Assembly: GCA_964385715.1 (NCBI GenBank)
Contig: CAYLRE010000243.1
Coordinates: 1-7,442 of the forward strand
Source: MB-PLM-2 sp964385715
Lineage (GTDB): Bacteria; Planctomycetota; Planctomycetia; Pirellulales; UBA7805
Length of the DNA stretch: 7,442 nucleotides
Direction of reading: 5' to 3'
Made by a program: the position numbers and the translations under genes. Shown one piece after another: positions 1 through 5,775 of the stretch (positions are counted from its first letter, which is position 1; the number at the start of each line of letters is the position of its first letter). The notes under the pieces were generated by a model, which saw nothing but the letters and a program-made list of their open reading frames with translations, had not been told where the DNA came from and searched no databases.

Positions 1-1
1 C

Positions 2-97
2 ACGGAAACGAAAAATCAGCCGATCGAAGCGGTCATCATCGGAATCGTCGATTCGGTTCACGTTGAGAACAACAGCGTCTACTCGCGAGACGACTAG
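2..97 (+). CDS. BMC-P shell vertex protein (EutN/CcmL family), C-terminal fragment
   Basis: Only the last 31 codons are inside the window; the gene begins upstream. The frame starting at base 2 ends at a TAG at 95-97. It contains a beta-strand signature PIEAVIIGIVDSVHV, which matches the C-terminal pattern of EutN/CcmL-type proteins (usually [DE]A-A-hydrophobic-x-GI[VI]D). Proteins of this family form pentamers that cap the vertices of microcompartment shells. Two complete paralogues lie downstream, so this is probably one of three BMC-P genes, the number I recall for PVM-type loci. The aldehyde dehydrogenase begins 75 bases later on the same strand, consistent with one operon. The fragment is short, so the family call rests on one motif plus context. 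Confidence 0.72.
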   Translation, partial: TETKNQPIEAVIIGIVDSVHVENNSVYSRDD

Positions 98-123
98 CAG
101 CGGACAGATTAAGCGAAGAAGAA

Positions 124-145
124 GCCGCCCGAATGTCGAGGCGGC
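124..145 (+). other. Hairpin between BMC-P fragment and aldehyde dehydrogenase
   Basis: GCCGCC at 124-129 pairs with GGCGGC at 140-145. The inner CGA (130-132) pairs with TCG (136-138), leaving A139 as a bulge and a three-base loop. This nine-pair GC-rich stem sits 27 bases before the dehydrogenase start. No U-tract follows, so an intrinsic terminator is unlikely. An effect on mRNA stability or on processing between operon genes is possible but is inference. Confidence 0.35.
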
Positions 146-172
146 CAGGAAATAGACGAAAGCGAACGAAAC

Positions 173-1636
173 ATGCAAGCGACGGAAGATCTAGTTCGGA
201 ACGTGGTTCAGCAGGTTCTGCAGCAGATGAACGGTGGTGGCGCCGCAGCGCCCGCAGCTGTTGGCTCGACGCCGGCGGCCAGCGGCAGCTATCGCGGCCG
301 CTACGGAATCTTCACCGACGTAGACGAAGCGGTTGCCGCTGCGACCGAAGCGTTCGACGAGCTCAGCGCTCGCCCGGTCGAAGATCGCAAGCGAATCATC
401 GATCACATTCGCCGCATCTCCATCGACCAGTGCGTCGAACTCGGCACGATGGAAATGAACGAGACCAAGATCGGTCGCCTGGAACACAAGATCGAGAAGC
501 TCAAGACGCTCGGCGAGAAGACGCCCGGCGTGGAGTTCATGAAGAGCGAAGTCTTCAGTGGCGATCACGGTCTGGCGGTCATCGAGCACGCCCCCTTCGG
601 CGTCATCGGTGCCATCACCCCGGTCACCCACTCGCTGCCGACCATTACCGGCAATGCGGTCAGCATGATCGCCGGCGGAAACACGCTGGTCGTCAACCCG
701 CATCCTTCTGGTAAGAAGGTCGCGGCCGAAGGTGTTCGCCGCTTCAACCAAGCCATTCTTCAAGACGTTGGCATCGACAACCTGATCTGCGTGATCGCCG
801 AACCGACTCTGGAGTCAGCCGAGGCCATCTTCTCCCACCGCGGAGTGAAGATGATCTGTGTCACTGGTGGTCCCGCGGTCGCCCGCGCGGCGCTCAACAG
901 TGGCAAGCGAGCCGTGGTCGCCGGCCCTGGCAATCCTCCGGTGGTTGTCGACGAGACGGCCGACATCGATCGAGCTGCCCGTGCAATCATTCAGGGCTGC
1001 TCGTATGACAACAACTTGCTCTGCATCGCCGAGAAGGAAGTCTTCGTGGTCGACGCGGTCTTCGATCAGATGATGGCCGCCATGGAGCGAGCCGGCGCGG
1101 TTCGTCTCAACAGCCAGGAGATCGACCGTCTCACGAGTGTCGCCATTGCCACGGTTGGCGAAGGGGCCGATCGCCACGATGTGGCCGCCAAAGACTACAT
1201 CGGACAGGACGCGGCCGTGTTGGCCCGTGCCGCTGGGCGAGAAGTTCCGGCCGATACGCTGGTCGTGTTTGGTGAAACGGACGAGCACAGCCCGTTCGTC
1301 ACCGTCGAGCAGATGATGCCGTTCTTGCCGTTCGTCCGCTGCCGCAATGTCGACGAGGCGATTGCCTTGGCCCAGAAGTACGAACACGGCTTCCGCCACA
1401 CCGCGATCATTCACTCGCACGATGTACGAAACATGACCAAGATGGGCCGCGTGATGGACACCACGCTGTTCGTTAAGAATGGCCCCTGCATGTCGTCGCT
1501 CGGACTCGGTGGCGAAGGTTACCTGTCGTTCTCGATCGCTACGCCGACCGGCGAAGGGGTCACGACGCCGCTGACCTTCACCCGCGAACGACGTTGCTCA
1601 CTGATCGACGACCTGCGGATTTTGGGGAAAGCCTAA
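173..1636 (+). CDS. BMC-associated CoA-acylating aldehyde dehydrogenase (PduP/EutE-like)
   Basis: This 487-residue protein belongs to the aldehyde dehydrogenase superfamily, CoA-acylating branch used in microcompartments. It should oxidise an aldehyde to acyl-CoA with NAD+ and CoA. In a PVM-type organelle the likely substrate is lactaldehyde from deoxysugar cleavage (known pathway logic; substrate inferred). Residues 1-19 form an amphipathic helix (LVRNVVQQVLQQM core) followed by a Gly/Ala/Pro linker to about residue 38, the arrangement of an N-terminal encapsulation peptide. The catalytic cysteine is Cys284 in the motif DNNLLCIAEKE, preceded by the nucleotide-binding region TGGPAVA and by AGPGNPP. 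The ATG at 173 was chosen because it gives the encapsulation helix as the exact N-terminus; no clear Shine-Dalgarno is present. The last base of its TAA is the first base of the next gene's ATG, so translation of the two is probably coupled. The length is normal for the family. Confidence 0.93.
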   Translation: MQATEDLVRNVVQQVLQQMNGGGAAAPAAVGSTPAASGSYRGRYGIFTDVDEAVAAATEAFDELSARPVEDRKRIIDHIRRISIDQCVELGTMEMNETKIGRLEHKIEKLKTLGEKTPGVEFMKSEVFSGDHGLAVIEHAPFGVIGAITPVTHSLPTITGNAVSMIAGGNTLVVNPHPSGKKVAAEGVRRFNQAILQDVGIDNLICVIAEPTLESAEAIFSHRGVKMICVTGGPAVARAALNSGKRAVVAGPGNPPVVVDETADIDRAARAIIQGCSYDNNLLCIAEKEVFVVDAVFDQMMAAMERAGAVRLNSQEIDRLTSVAIATVGEGADRHDVAAKDYIGQDAAVLARAAGREVPADTLVVFGETDEHSPFVTVEQMMPFLPFVRCRNVDEAIALAQKYEHGFRHTAIIHSHDVRNMTKMGRVMDTTLFVKNGPCMSSLGLGGEGYLSFSIATPTGEGVTTPLTFTRERRCSLIDDLRILGKA

Positions 1637-1896
1637 TGCAACTCGCCCGCGTCATTGGCAACGCGACTGCCACGGTCAAGCACGAATCGATGGAGGGTTG
1701 GAAGCTCCTCGTCGTTCGCTTGCTGCTGGCCGATGGAGAGTCGGCCGATGGCGACCCGGTCATCGCGGTTGATTCGCTGGGGGCGGGCAAAGGAGAAAAG
1801 GTATTGTTGACGACCGACGGCCGCAGTACGCGGAAGTTGCTTGACAGCGAAACGACACCCGTCCGCTGGAGCGTGATGGGCATTTGTGACGGATAA
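1636..1896 (+). CDS. BMC-P shell vertex protein (EutN/CcmL family)
   Basis: This 86-residue protein has the usual length and fold pattern of EutN/CcmL shell proteins, which form pentamers that close microcompartment vertices. It opens with MQLARVIGNATATVKH, the typical first strand, continues through a WKLLVVRLL strand and an AVDSLGAGKGEKVLL segment (the conserved D-x-x-G-A-G turn), and ends with the strand VRWSVMGICD. An in-frame ATG at 1594 would add 14 residues, but these lie inside the aldehyde dehydrogenase gene. The ATG at 1636 gives the canonical N-terminus and overlaps the dehydrogenase stop by one base (TAATG), indicating translational coupling of a cargo enzyme with a shell protein. 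Two further BMC-P genes lie nearby; distinct paralogues may occupy different vertices or tune permeability, which is inference. Confidence 0.92.
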   Translation: MQLARVIGNATATVKHESMEGWKLLVVRLLLADGESADGDPVIAVDSLGAGKGEKVLLTTDGRSTRKLLDSETTPVRWSVMGICDG

Positions 1897-1911
1897 TTTA
1901 GAGGGTAGGTG

Positions 1912-1941
1912 TCGCGAAGGGCGAGGCTCGCGTGCGAGCCA
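1912..1941 (+). repeat. Palindromic intergenic repeat, family A, copy 1
   Basis: Thirty bases here are identical to 5776-5805. The core is an inverted repeat, GGCTCGC followed by GT and then GCGAGCC, able to form a tight hairpin. It begins 16 bases after the stop of the preceding BMC-P gene. It shares the AGGGCGAGGCTC core with the family D repeats at 4357 and 5818, so the two groups are probably related. Dispersed palindromes of this sort behave like REP elements; here both exact copies lie just downstream of a BMC-operon gene. Confidence 0.85.
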
Positions 1942-1948
1942 GTGCTAA

Positions 1949-1995
1949 CCCGAAGCGTGAGCGACGAATCGAAACATAGCCCGAAGCGTGAGCGA
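1949..1995 (+). repeat. Direct repeat pair, family B (CCCGAAGCGTGAGCGA)
   Basis: The 16-base unit CCCGAAGCGTGAGCGA occurs at 1949-1964 and again at 1980-1995, a period of 31 bases. Units of this kind recur in intergenic DNA of Rhodopirellula-like planctomycetes as I remember them. A degenerate relative (GAGGCGTAAGTGAGGGT) is visible at about 5853-5869. No ORF crosses the pair convincingly. Function is unknown; possibly part of the same composite repeat as the adjacent family A element. Confidence 0.8.
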
Positions 1996-2046
1996 GGGAA
2001 CTAGAGAATACCGCAGGTGAAGCCTGACCTACTCGAACTCAGTAAA

Positions 2047-2069
2047 GCACTGGCAGAGCCAGATGCACC
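2047..2069 (+). repeat. Palindromic repeat, family C, copy 1 (degraded arm)
   Basis: This 23-base element matches the one at 3368-3390 except for two bases in the right arm. The left arm CACTGGC and loop AGA are intact, but the right arm reads GCCAGAT instead of GCCAGTG, so the hairpin is weakened. It lies 28 bases before the next BMC-P start codon. Confidence 0.75.
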
Positions 2070-2096
2070 TGCAAGCCGGAACATTTAAGTACGCAT

Positions 2097-2387
2097 ATGA
2101 GAATTGCAAAAGTCATCGGTACCGTAACGCTGAATCGCTGCCATCCTAGTTTGGCCGGCGGTTCCTATCGCATGGCGGTGCCGCTCAGCGAGGACGATCT
2201 CGCCTCGCCCGAGAAGGCCGATGCCGATCCGTTAGTGCTGTACGACGAACTCGGCGCCGGCCCTGGCACGCTCGTCGCCCTGAGCGAAAGCCGCGAGGCG
2301 GCGATGCCCTTTTACCCGGAAGTCAAACCAATCGACGCCTACAACGCCGCGATCCTGGACGACCTTCAGGTCGACAGCAAGAAGTAA
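2097..2387 (+). CDS. BMC-P shell vertex protein (EutN/CcmL family), second complete copy
   Basis: This 96-residue protein is another pentameric shell-vertex protein. It begins MRIAKVIGTVTLNRCHP, the family's standard first strand, and continues with a MAVPL strand and a PLVLYDELGAGPGTLVAL segment carrying the conserved D-x-x-G-A-G turn. It ends with the strand and tail IDAYNAAILDDLQVD. It is about ten residues longer than the copy at 1636, mainly from an acidic insertion around SEDDLASPEKADADP, and is clearly divergent from it, so the two are not a recent duplication. No strong Shine-Dalgarno precedes the ATG at 2097. It is separated from the previous BMC-P by 200 bases of repeats and from the aldolase by 101 bases. 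The divergent surface loop could make it a specialised vertex or cargo-binding variant (inference). Confidence 0.92.
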   Translation: MRIAKVIGTVTLNRCHPSLAGGSYRMAVPLSEDDLASPEKADADPLVLYDELGAGPGTLVALSESREAAMPFYPEVKPIDAYNAAILDDLQVDSKK

Positions 2388-2426
2388 CTGTAAGAAATAA
2401 CCACGAATACGAATTCGGAACAAGAA

Positions 2427-2443
2427 CGACTCACAGCGAGTCG
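2427..2443 (+). other. Small hairpin before the aldolase gene
   Basis: CGACTC at 2427-2432 and GAGTCG at 2438-2443 form a six-pair stem with a five-base loop. It lies between the BMC-P stop and the aldolase start. There is no U-tract, so it is not a standard terminator. It could simply be chance; noted because the spacer is otherwise AT-rich and featureless. Confidence 0.25.
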
Positions 2444-2475
2444 CCCAAATAGAACACCAACTACCCGCACTAAGC

Positions 2476-2479
2476 AGGA
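2476..2479 (+). promoter_or_regulatory. Shine-Dalgarno for the aldolase gene
   Basis: AGGA at 2476-2479, within a purine-rich run, lies nine bases before the ATG at 2489. This is one of the few BMC-operon genes here with a recognisable ribosome binding site, and it supports the chosen start. Confidence 0.55.
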
Positions 2480-2488
2480 AAAGAAGTT

Positions 2489-3367
2489 ATGCAGAACGCA
2501 CATCGCATCAAACAAGAAATCTGCGAGATTGGAAAACGCGTCTACAACAAAGGTTTCGCGGCCGCCAACGACGGCAACATCACCTATCGCCTCAACTCGA
2601 AGGAGGTGCTCTGCACGCCGACGATGCACTCCAAGGGCTTCCTGAAGCCGGACGACATCTGCTTGATCGATATGGAAGGCAACCAGCTCGCCGGCCGCAA
2701 GAAGCGAAGTAGCGAAGCCCTGCTCCACCTGCAGGTTTACAAAGAAAGAGACGACATCAATAGCATCGTCCATTGCCACCCGCCGCACGCCACGGCGTTC
2801 GCGATTGCTCGCGAGCCGATTCCGCAGTGCGTTCTGCCGGAAGTCGAAATCTTCCTAGGCGATGTGCCGATCACCAAGTACGAAACGCCCGGCACGCAGA
2901 AGTTCGCCGACACGATCATCCCCGTGGTCAAGGATTCGAACGTCGTGATCCTGGCCAACCACGGCACGATCAGCTGGGGCGAGACGGTCGAGAAAGCCTA
3001 CTGGTGGACCGAGGTGCTCGACGCCTACTGCAAGATGCTGATCCTGGCCAAGGATCTCGGCAAGGTCAATTACTTCACCGAGCCGCAGCAGCGTGAGTTG
3101 CTCGAGATGAAAGACAAGTGGGGCTTCCGTGATCCCCGCAACGAGAAGGGCATGGAGAACTGCGACGTCTGTGCGAACGACCTGTTCCGCGATAGCTGGA
3201 AGGAAGTTGGCGTCGAACGTCGTGCCTTCGAGGCCCCGCCCGCCATGCCGGCCGGTGGTAGTGCTCCTGCCGCCGCCGCTCCCGCCGGTGGACTCGATCA
3301 AGAAGCCTTGATCCAGACGATTACCGATCGCGTGCTGGCCGCTTTGCAGCAGGGAGCTGGTGCGTAG
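2489..3367 (+). CDS. Class II aldolase (fuculose/rhamnulose-1-phosphate aldolase type) with C-terminal encapsulation peptide
   Basis: This 292-residue protein is a zinc-dependent class II aldolase of the FucA/AraD family. In PVM-type organelles the homologue (I recall it as PvmN) cleaves L-fuculose-1-phosphate and L-rhamnulose-1-phosphate to DHAP and L-lactaldehyde. The E. coli FucA catalytic set is conserved with a constant offset of three residues: Glu76 in RSSEALLH, His95 and His97 in SIVHCHPPHA, and His158 in ANHGT. The aldolase domain ends near residue 205. A planctomycete-style extension follows with a CDVC motif (Cys225, Cys228), then a Pro/Ala/Gly linker (about 247-267), and an amphipathic helix at 269-288 (LDQEALIQTITDRVLAALQQ) that looks like a C-terminal encapsulation peptide. 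The protein is therefore likely packed inside the microcompartment. It sits between a shell gene and the LDH/MDH-like gene on one strand. Family assignment is firm; exact sugar specificity is inferred from context. Confidence 0.93.
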   Translation: MQNAHRIKQEICEIGKRVYNKGFAAANDGNITYRLNSKEVLCTPTMHSKGFLKPDDICLIDMEGNQLAGRKKRSSEALLHLQVYKERDDINSIVHCHPPHATAFAIAREPIPQCVLPEVEIFLGDVPITKYETPGTQKFADTIIPVVKDSNVVILANHGTISWGETVEKAYWWTEVLDAYCKMLILAKDLGKVNYFTEPQQRELLEMKDKWGFRDPRNEKGMENCDVCANDLFRDSWKEVGVERRAFEAPPAMPAGGSAPAAAAPAGGLDQEALIQTITDRVLAALQQGAGA

Positions 3368-3390
3368 GCACTGGCAGAGCCAGTGGCACC
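3368..3390 (+). repeat. Palindromic repeat, family C, copy 2 (intact hairpin)
   Basis: CACTGGC (3369-3375), loop AGA, GCCAGTG (3379-3385) form a perfect seven-pair hairpin that starts directly after the aldolase stop codon. A near-identical 23-base copy lies at 2047-2069. The sequence TGGCACCCG also recurs without the hairpin at about 4415-4423. An ATG inside this repeat at 3383 is in frame with the downstream dehydrogenase but is not its likely start. Confidence 0.8.
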
Positions 3391-3427
3391 CGAGAGACAA
3401 CAAAAAACCAACAACGGAACGAACGCG

Positions 3428-4351
3428 ATGAAAGTTAGCATTATTGGCGGCGGTGGATTGGTCGGCTCCTGTGCCGGGTTTGCCTTGCAGACCGGTGGCA
3501 TTGTCCGCGAGATCGCTCTGCTGGACGTCAATCAGGACTTGGCCGCGGGTCAGGCTCTCGATCTTCAGCACGGTGGTCCCAGCACGGCCGATCAGATCAT
3601 CAGCTCTGGTGGGTACGAACACGTCAAGGACAGCGACGTGATCTGCATCACCGCCGGCCTGCGTCGCAAGCCGGACGAAAGCCGCCTCGACCTGATCAAT
3701 CGCAACGTCTCGTTGTTCAAGTCGATTCTGACCGAAGTGAAATCGGCCGGCTACAAACGGGATGCGATCGTGTTCGTCGTCTCGAACCCGGTCGACGTGC
3801 TCACTTACCTGGCCGCCGATACGCTCGACCTGCCCCACTCGCAGGTTATTGGTCTCGGTACGCAGCTCGACACGATCCGATTCCGTAGTTTCATCGCCCA
3901 AAGGCTTGGTGCCGCTCCGACGCAGATCAAGGCCCTGATCCTTGGCGAGCATGGCGACAGCATGGTGCCAATCTGGTCGAGTGCCACGCTCGGCGGACTG
4001 CCGCTCGACAAGTTCCCCGCCTGGACGCCGAACTTGGCCAACGAGATTTTCACGCGCACCAAGGGTAGCGGGGCCGAAGTGATCAAGAAGAAGGGTGGTG
4101 CCGGCTTCGCGGTCGGAATCGCCATTCAAGACGTGATCGAGGCGATCGCGCTCGACACCCAGCAGGTGCTGCCGATCTCCAGCGTGCAGAGCGGTTGCTA
4201 TGGCATTCGCCGCGTGGCCCTGTCGGTGCCCACGGTCGTCGGCCGCGGCGGCGTCGTTTCGACCCAAGAGGTCGAGCTATGGCCGAAGGAAATGCAGGCT
4301 TTGCAGAAGAGTGCCGGCGTGCTGCGTCAAACGCTCGATCAGGTTTTGTAG
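3428..4351 (+). CDS. L-lactate/malate dehydrogenase family protein, MDH-like specificity residues
   Basis: The ATG at 3428 gives a 307-residue protein beginning MKVSIIGGGGLVGS, the canonical start and Rossmann glycine motif of the LDH/MDH family. The in-frame ATG at 3383 would add 15 non-conserved residues read from a repeat. The fold includes Asp33 after strand two (NAD binding), Asn120 in SNPVD, Asp148 and Arg151 in LDTIRFR, and the catalytic His175 in GEHGDS. Arg86 matches the mobile-loop Arg109 of LDH. The substrate-discriminating position (Gln102 in lactate dehydrogenases, Arg in malate dehydrogenases) is Arg80 in AGLRRKP, and the Thr246 position is Ala225 in KGGAGFAVG, both malate-like. 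PVM loci carry such a gene, usually called lactate dehydrogenase, presumably for NAD+/NADH recycling. Its real substrate is uncertain. No clear encapsulation helix is seen at either end, so it may be cytosolic or recruited through partners. Confidence 0.9.
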   Translation: MKVSIIGGGGLVGSCAGFALQTGGIVREIALLDVNQDLAAGQALDLQHGGPSTADQIISSGGYEHVKDSDVICITAGLRRKPDESRLDLINRNVSLFKSILTEVKSAGYKRDAIVFVVSNPVDVLTYLAADTLDLPHSQVIGLGTQLDTIRFRSFIAQRLGAAPTQIKALILGEHGDSMVPIWSSATLGGLPLDKFPAWTPNLANEIFTRTKGSGAEVIKKKGGAGFAVGIAIQDVIEAIALDTQQVLPISSVQSGCYGIRRVALSVPTVVGRGGVVSTQEVELWPKEMQALQKSAGVLRQTLDQVL

Positions 4352-4356
4352 GAAAT

Positions 4357-4382
4357 GGGAGGGCGAGGCTCCCGCCGAGCCG
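4357..4382 (+). repeat. Palindromic repeat, family D, copy 1 (GEAPAEP-encoding type)
   Basis: This 26-base element begins five bases after the dehydrogenase stop and matches 5818-5843 at 23 of 26 positions. It contains the inverted pair GGCTC and GAGCC around CCGCC. In one frame the element reads EGEAPAEP, a peptide often seen in spurious planctomycete ORFs. It shares the AGGGCGAGGCTC core with family A. Confidence 0.8.
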
Positions 4383-4442
4383 TGGTAAAGAGAGAGTTGA
4401 GTTGCCATTCACACTGGCACCCGCGAAACAGCGAACAGAGTT

Positions 4443-5753
4443 ATGCAAAAATCACTCGATCAAAAACTGGCCAACATTCACGCCGACCCGCACGGGGCTA
4501 AGGACTTCATCCTGGCCGATGCCAAGGACGCCGACATGGCGTTCGGGATTGGGGCCCCCGGCATGTCGCCCGAAAGTCACGCCGACGAGGTGCGATTCAA
4601 GACGTTGGCCGAATATCGGGATCAAATTCGCCAGATCATCCGCCAGGAGTTGGTCGACATCATGCTGATGTCGGCGAGCACGAACGATGTGCTCAATATC
4701 CAGGAGCGGATGTTCGACAACTCGCCGATCACTCCGGCCGCGCGTGCCAACGATGCCAGCGACGTCTTCGTCGTTCGCGGTGGCAAGTACCTCGAGGCCT
4801 CGGCCCAGCCGTTCCGTTCCGCCACGCTCGACCACATTCAATGCGGGCACGTCGATTGTGCCCCAGAAGAACGCTTCCGCGGCGCGAATCTCGGTCTCTA
4901 CAGCGTGACGTTCAACAATCAGCTGGACGACGACCTTCGCACACTCGAGGCGTACAAGGCGTTTCGCGTCGAAGCGGAGCAGAAGGGCTTTCGTCACTTC
5001 CTCGAAATCTTCAATCCGAACACGCCGACCGGCCTGTCGCCGGAGATGATTCCCGCCTTCGTCAACGATCACATCGCTCGCACGCTCGCTGGCGTGGCGG
5101 AAAAGGGTCGGCCCGTCTTCTTGAAGATGGTCTACCAAGGCCCGAAGGCAATGGAAGACCTGGTCGCCTACGATCCGCATCTGGTCGTCGGCATCTTGGG
5201 CGGCAGCAGCGGCACCACGCTCGACGCCTTCAAGCTGCTAGCCGAAGCGAAGAAGTACGGCGCCCGTGCGGCCCTGTTCGGTCGCAAGATCAACAACTCC
5301 GAGTGCCAGCTGGCGTTCGTGCAGTTCCTACGCATGCTGGCCGACGGCGAGATCGAGCCGGAAGAGGCGGTGCGTGCCTATCATGGTGTCTTACAGAAAC
5401 TCAACATCCGCCCACTCCGTTCGCTCGAAGAAGACATGACGATGCAAACGGCCGTGATGAGCTACGCCAGTGGCGGCCAAGTCGTGGTCCCCGAAGGCGT
5501 GCCGAGTGAGTCGGGGGAAACGACTACTTCGGGTGGGGCCTCTGTTGTGGGCGGGTCTCCTGACCCGACCACGAGTGCGTCGACATCCGATAAGAAGAAA
5601 GACTGCGGCTGCGGCTGCAACGGAGCCCCCAACGGCTGCGGCGGCAAATCGATCACTTACGATCCCAACGTCACTCCCGACTTCGCCAGCATGACCCAGG
5701 CAGAAAAGCTGGCCTACAACAAGTCGAAGCGGGACTATATCTACGGGACGTAA
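4443..5753 (+). CDS. Conserved alpha/beta-barrel-like protein of unknown function, aldolase-like, with Cys-rich tail
   Basis: I do not recognise this 436-residue protein as a characterised enzyme. Residues 1 to about 350 look like an alpha/beta (TIM) barrel. FRHFLEIFNPN, RPVFLKMVYQG, HLVVGILGGSSGTT (GGSSGTT at 253-259) and ARAALFGRKINNS read as successive barrel strands and loops, ending in a helix with MLADGEIEPEEAV. Lys228 in FLKMVY is placed like the Schiff-base lysine of class I aldolases such as DeoC or LacD, and GGSSGTT resembles a phosphate-binding loop; both are inference. After about residue 355 comes a Ser/Thr/Gly/Pro linker containing a DNA palindrome, then a cluster CGCGCNGAPNGCGG (Cys388, 390, 392, 399), and a charged tail ending KSKRDYIYGT that may be helical. 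It is the last gene of the operon, 91 bases after the dehydrogenase. A role in handling phosphorylated sugars or lactaldehyde fits the context but is unproven. Confidence 0.8.
   Translation: MQKSLDQKLANIHADPHGAKDFILADAKDADMAFGIGAPGMSPESHADEVRFKTLAEYRDQIRQIIRQELVDIMLMSASTNDVLNIQERMFDNSPITPAARANDASDVFVVRGGKYLEASAQPFRSATLDHIQCGHVDCAPEERFRGANLGLYSVTFNNQLDDDLRTLEAYKAFRVEAEQKGFRHFLEIFNPNTPTGLSPEMIPAFVNDHIARTLAGVAEKGRPVFLKMVYQGPKAMEDLVAYDPHLVVGILGGSSGTTLDAFKLLAEAKKYGARAALFGRKINNSECQLAFVQFLRMLADGEIEPEEAVRAYHGVLQKLNIRPLRSLEEDMTMQTAVMSYASGGQVVVPEGVPSESGETTTSGGASVVGGSPDPTTSASTSDKKKDCGCGCNGAPNGCGGKSITYDPNVTPDFASMTQAEKLAYNKSKRDYIYGT
5547..5572 (+). repeat. Palindrome inside the coding sequence of the barrel protein linker
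   Basis: GTGGGCGGGTC (5547-5557), a TCCT loop, and GACCCGACCAC (5562-5572) pair at 10 of 11 positions. It encodes part of the low-complexity linker (VVGGSPDPTTS). It resembles the intergenic palindromes of planctomycetes in style (GC-rich, GGGTC...GACCC) but is in frame within a gene. It may be a repeat element captured in a tolerant linker. Confidence 0.6.
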
Positions 5754-5775
5754 GGGCGGCGGGCGGCGACGGGTT

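Noticed and set aside
133..714. 193-codon + strand frame overlapping the aldehyde dehydrogenase start
   Set aside because: Arg/Ser/His-rich composition with no motif, out of frame with a firmly identified gene.
1949..1995. Possible CRISPR array from the repeated 16-base unit
   Set aside because: Only two units, a 15-base gap, and no third repeat or cas genes; it fits planctomycete intergenic repeats better.
3383..3427. Upstream in-frame start for the LDH/MDH-like gene
   Set aside because: The ATG lies inside the family C repeat and the added 15 residues precede the canonical family N-terminus at 3428.
2855..4267. 470-codon open frame on the - strand across the aldolase and dehydrogenase genes
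   Set aside because: It lies antisense to two genes with clear catalytic motifs, has low-complexity Arg/Gly/Asp-rich content and no recognisable domain; long antisense frames are expected in GC-rich coding DNA.
4452..5180. 242-codon - strand frame opposite the barrel protein
   Set aside because: Shadow of the real gene; no motif and no ribosome binding site.
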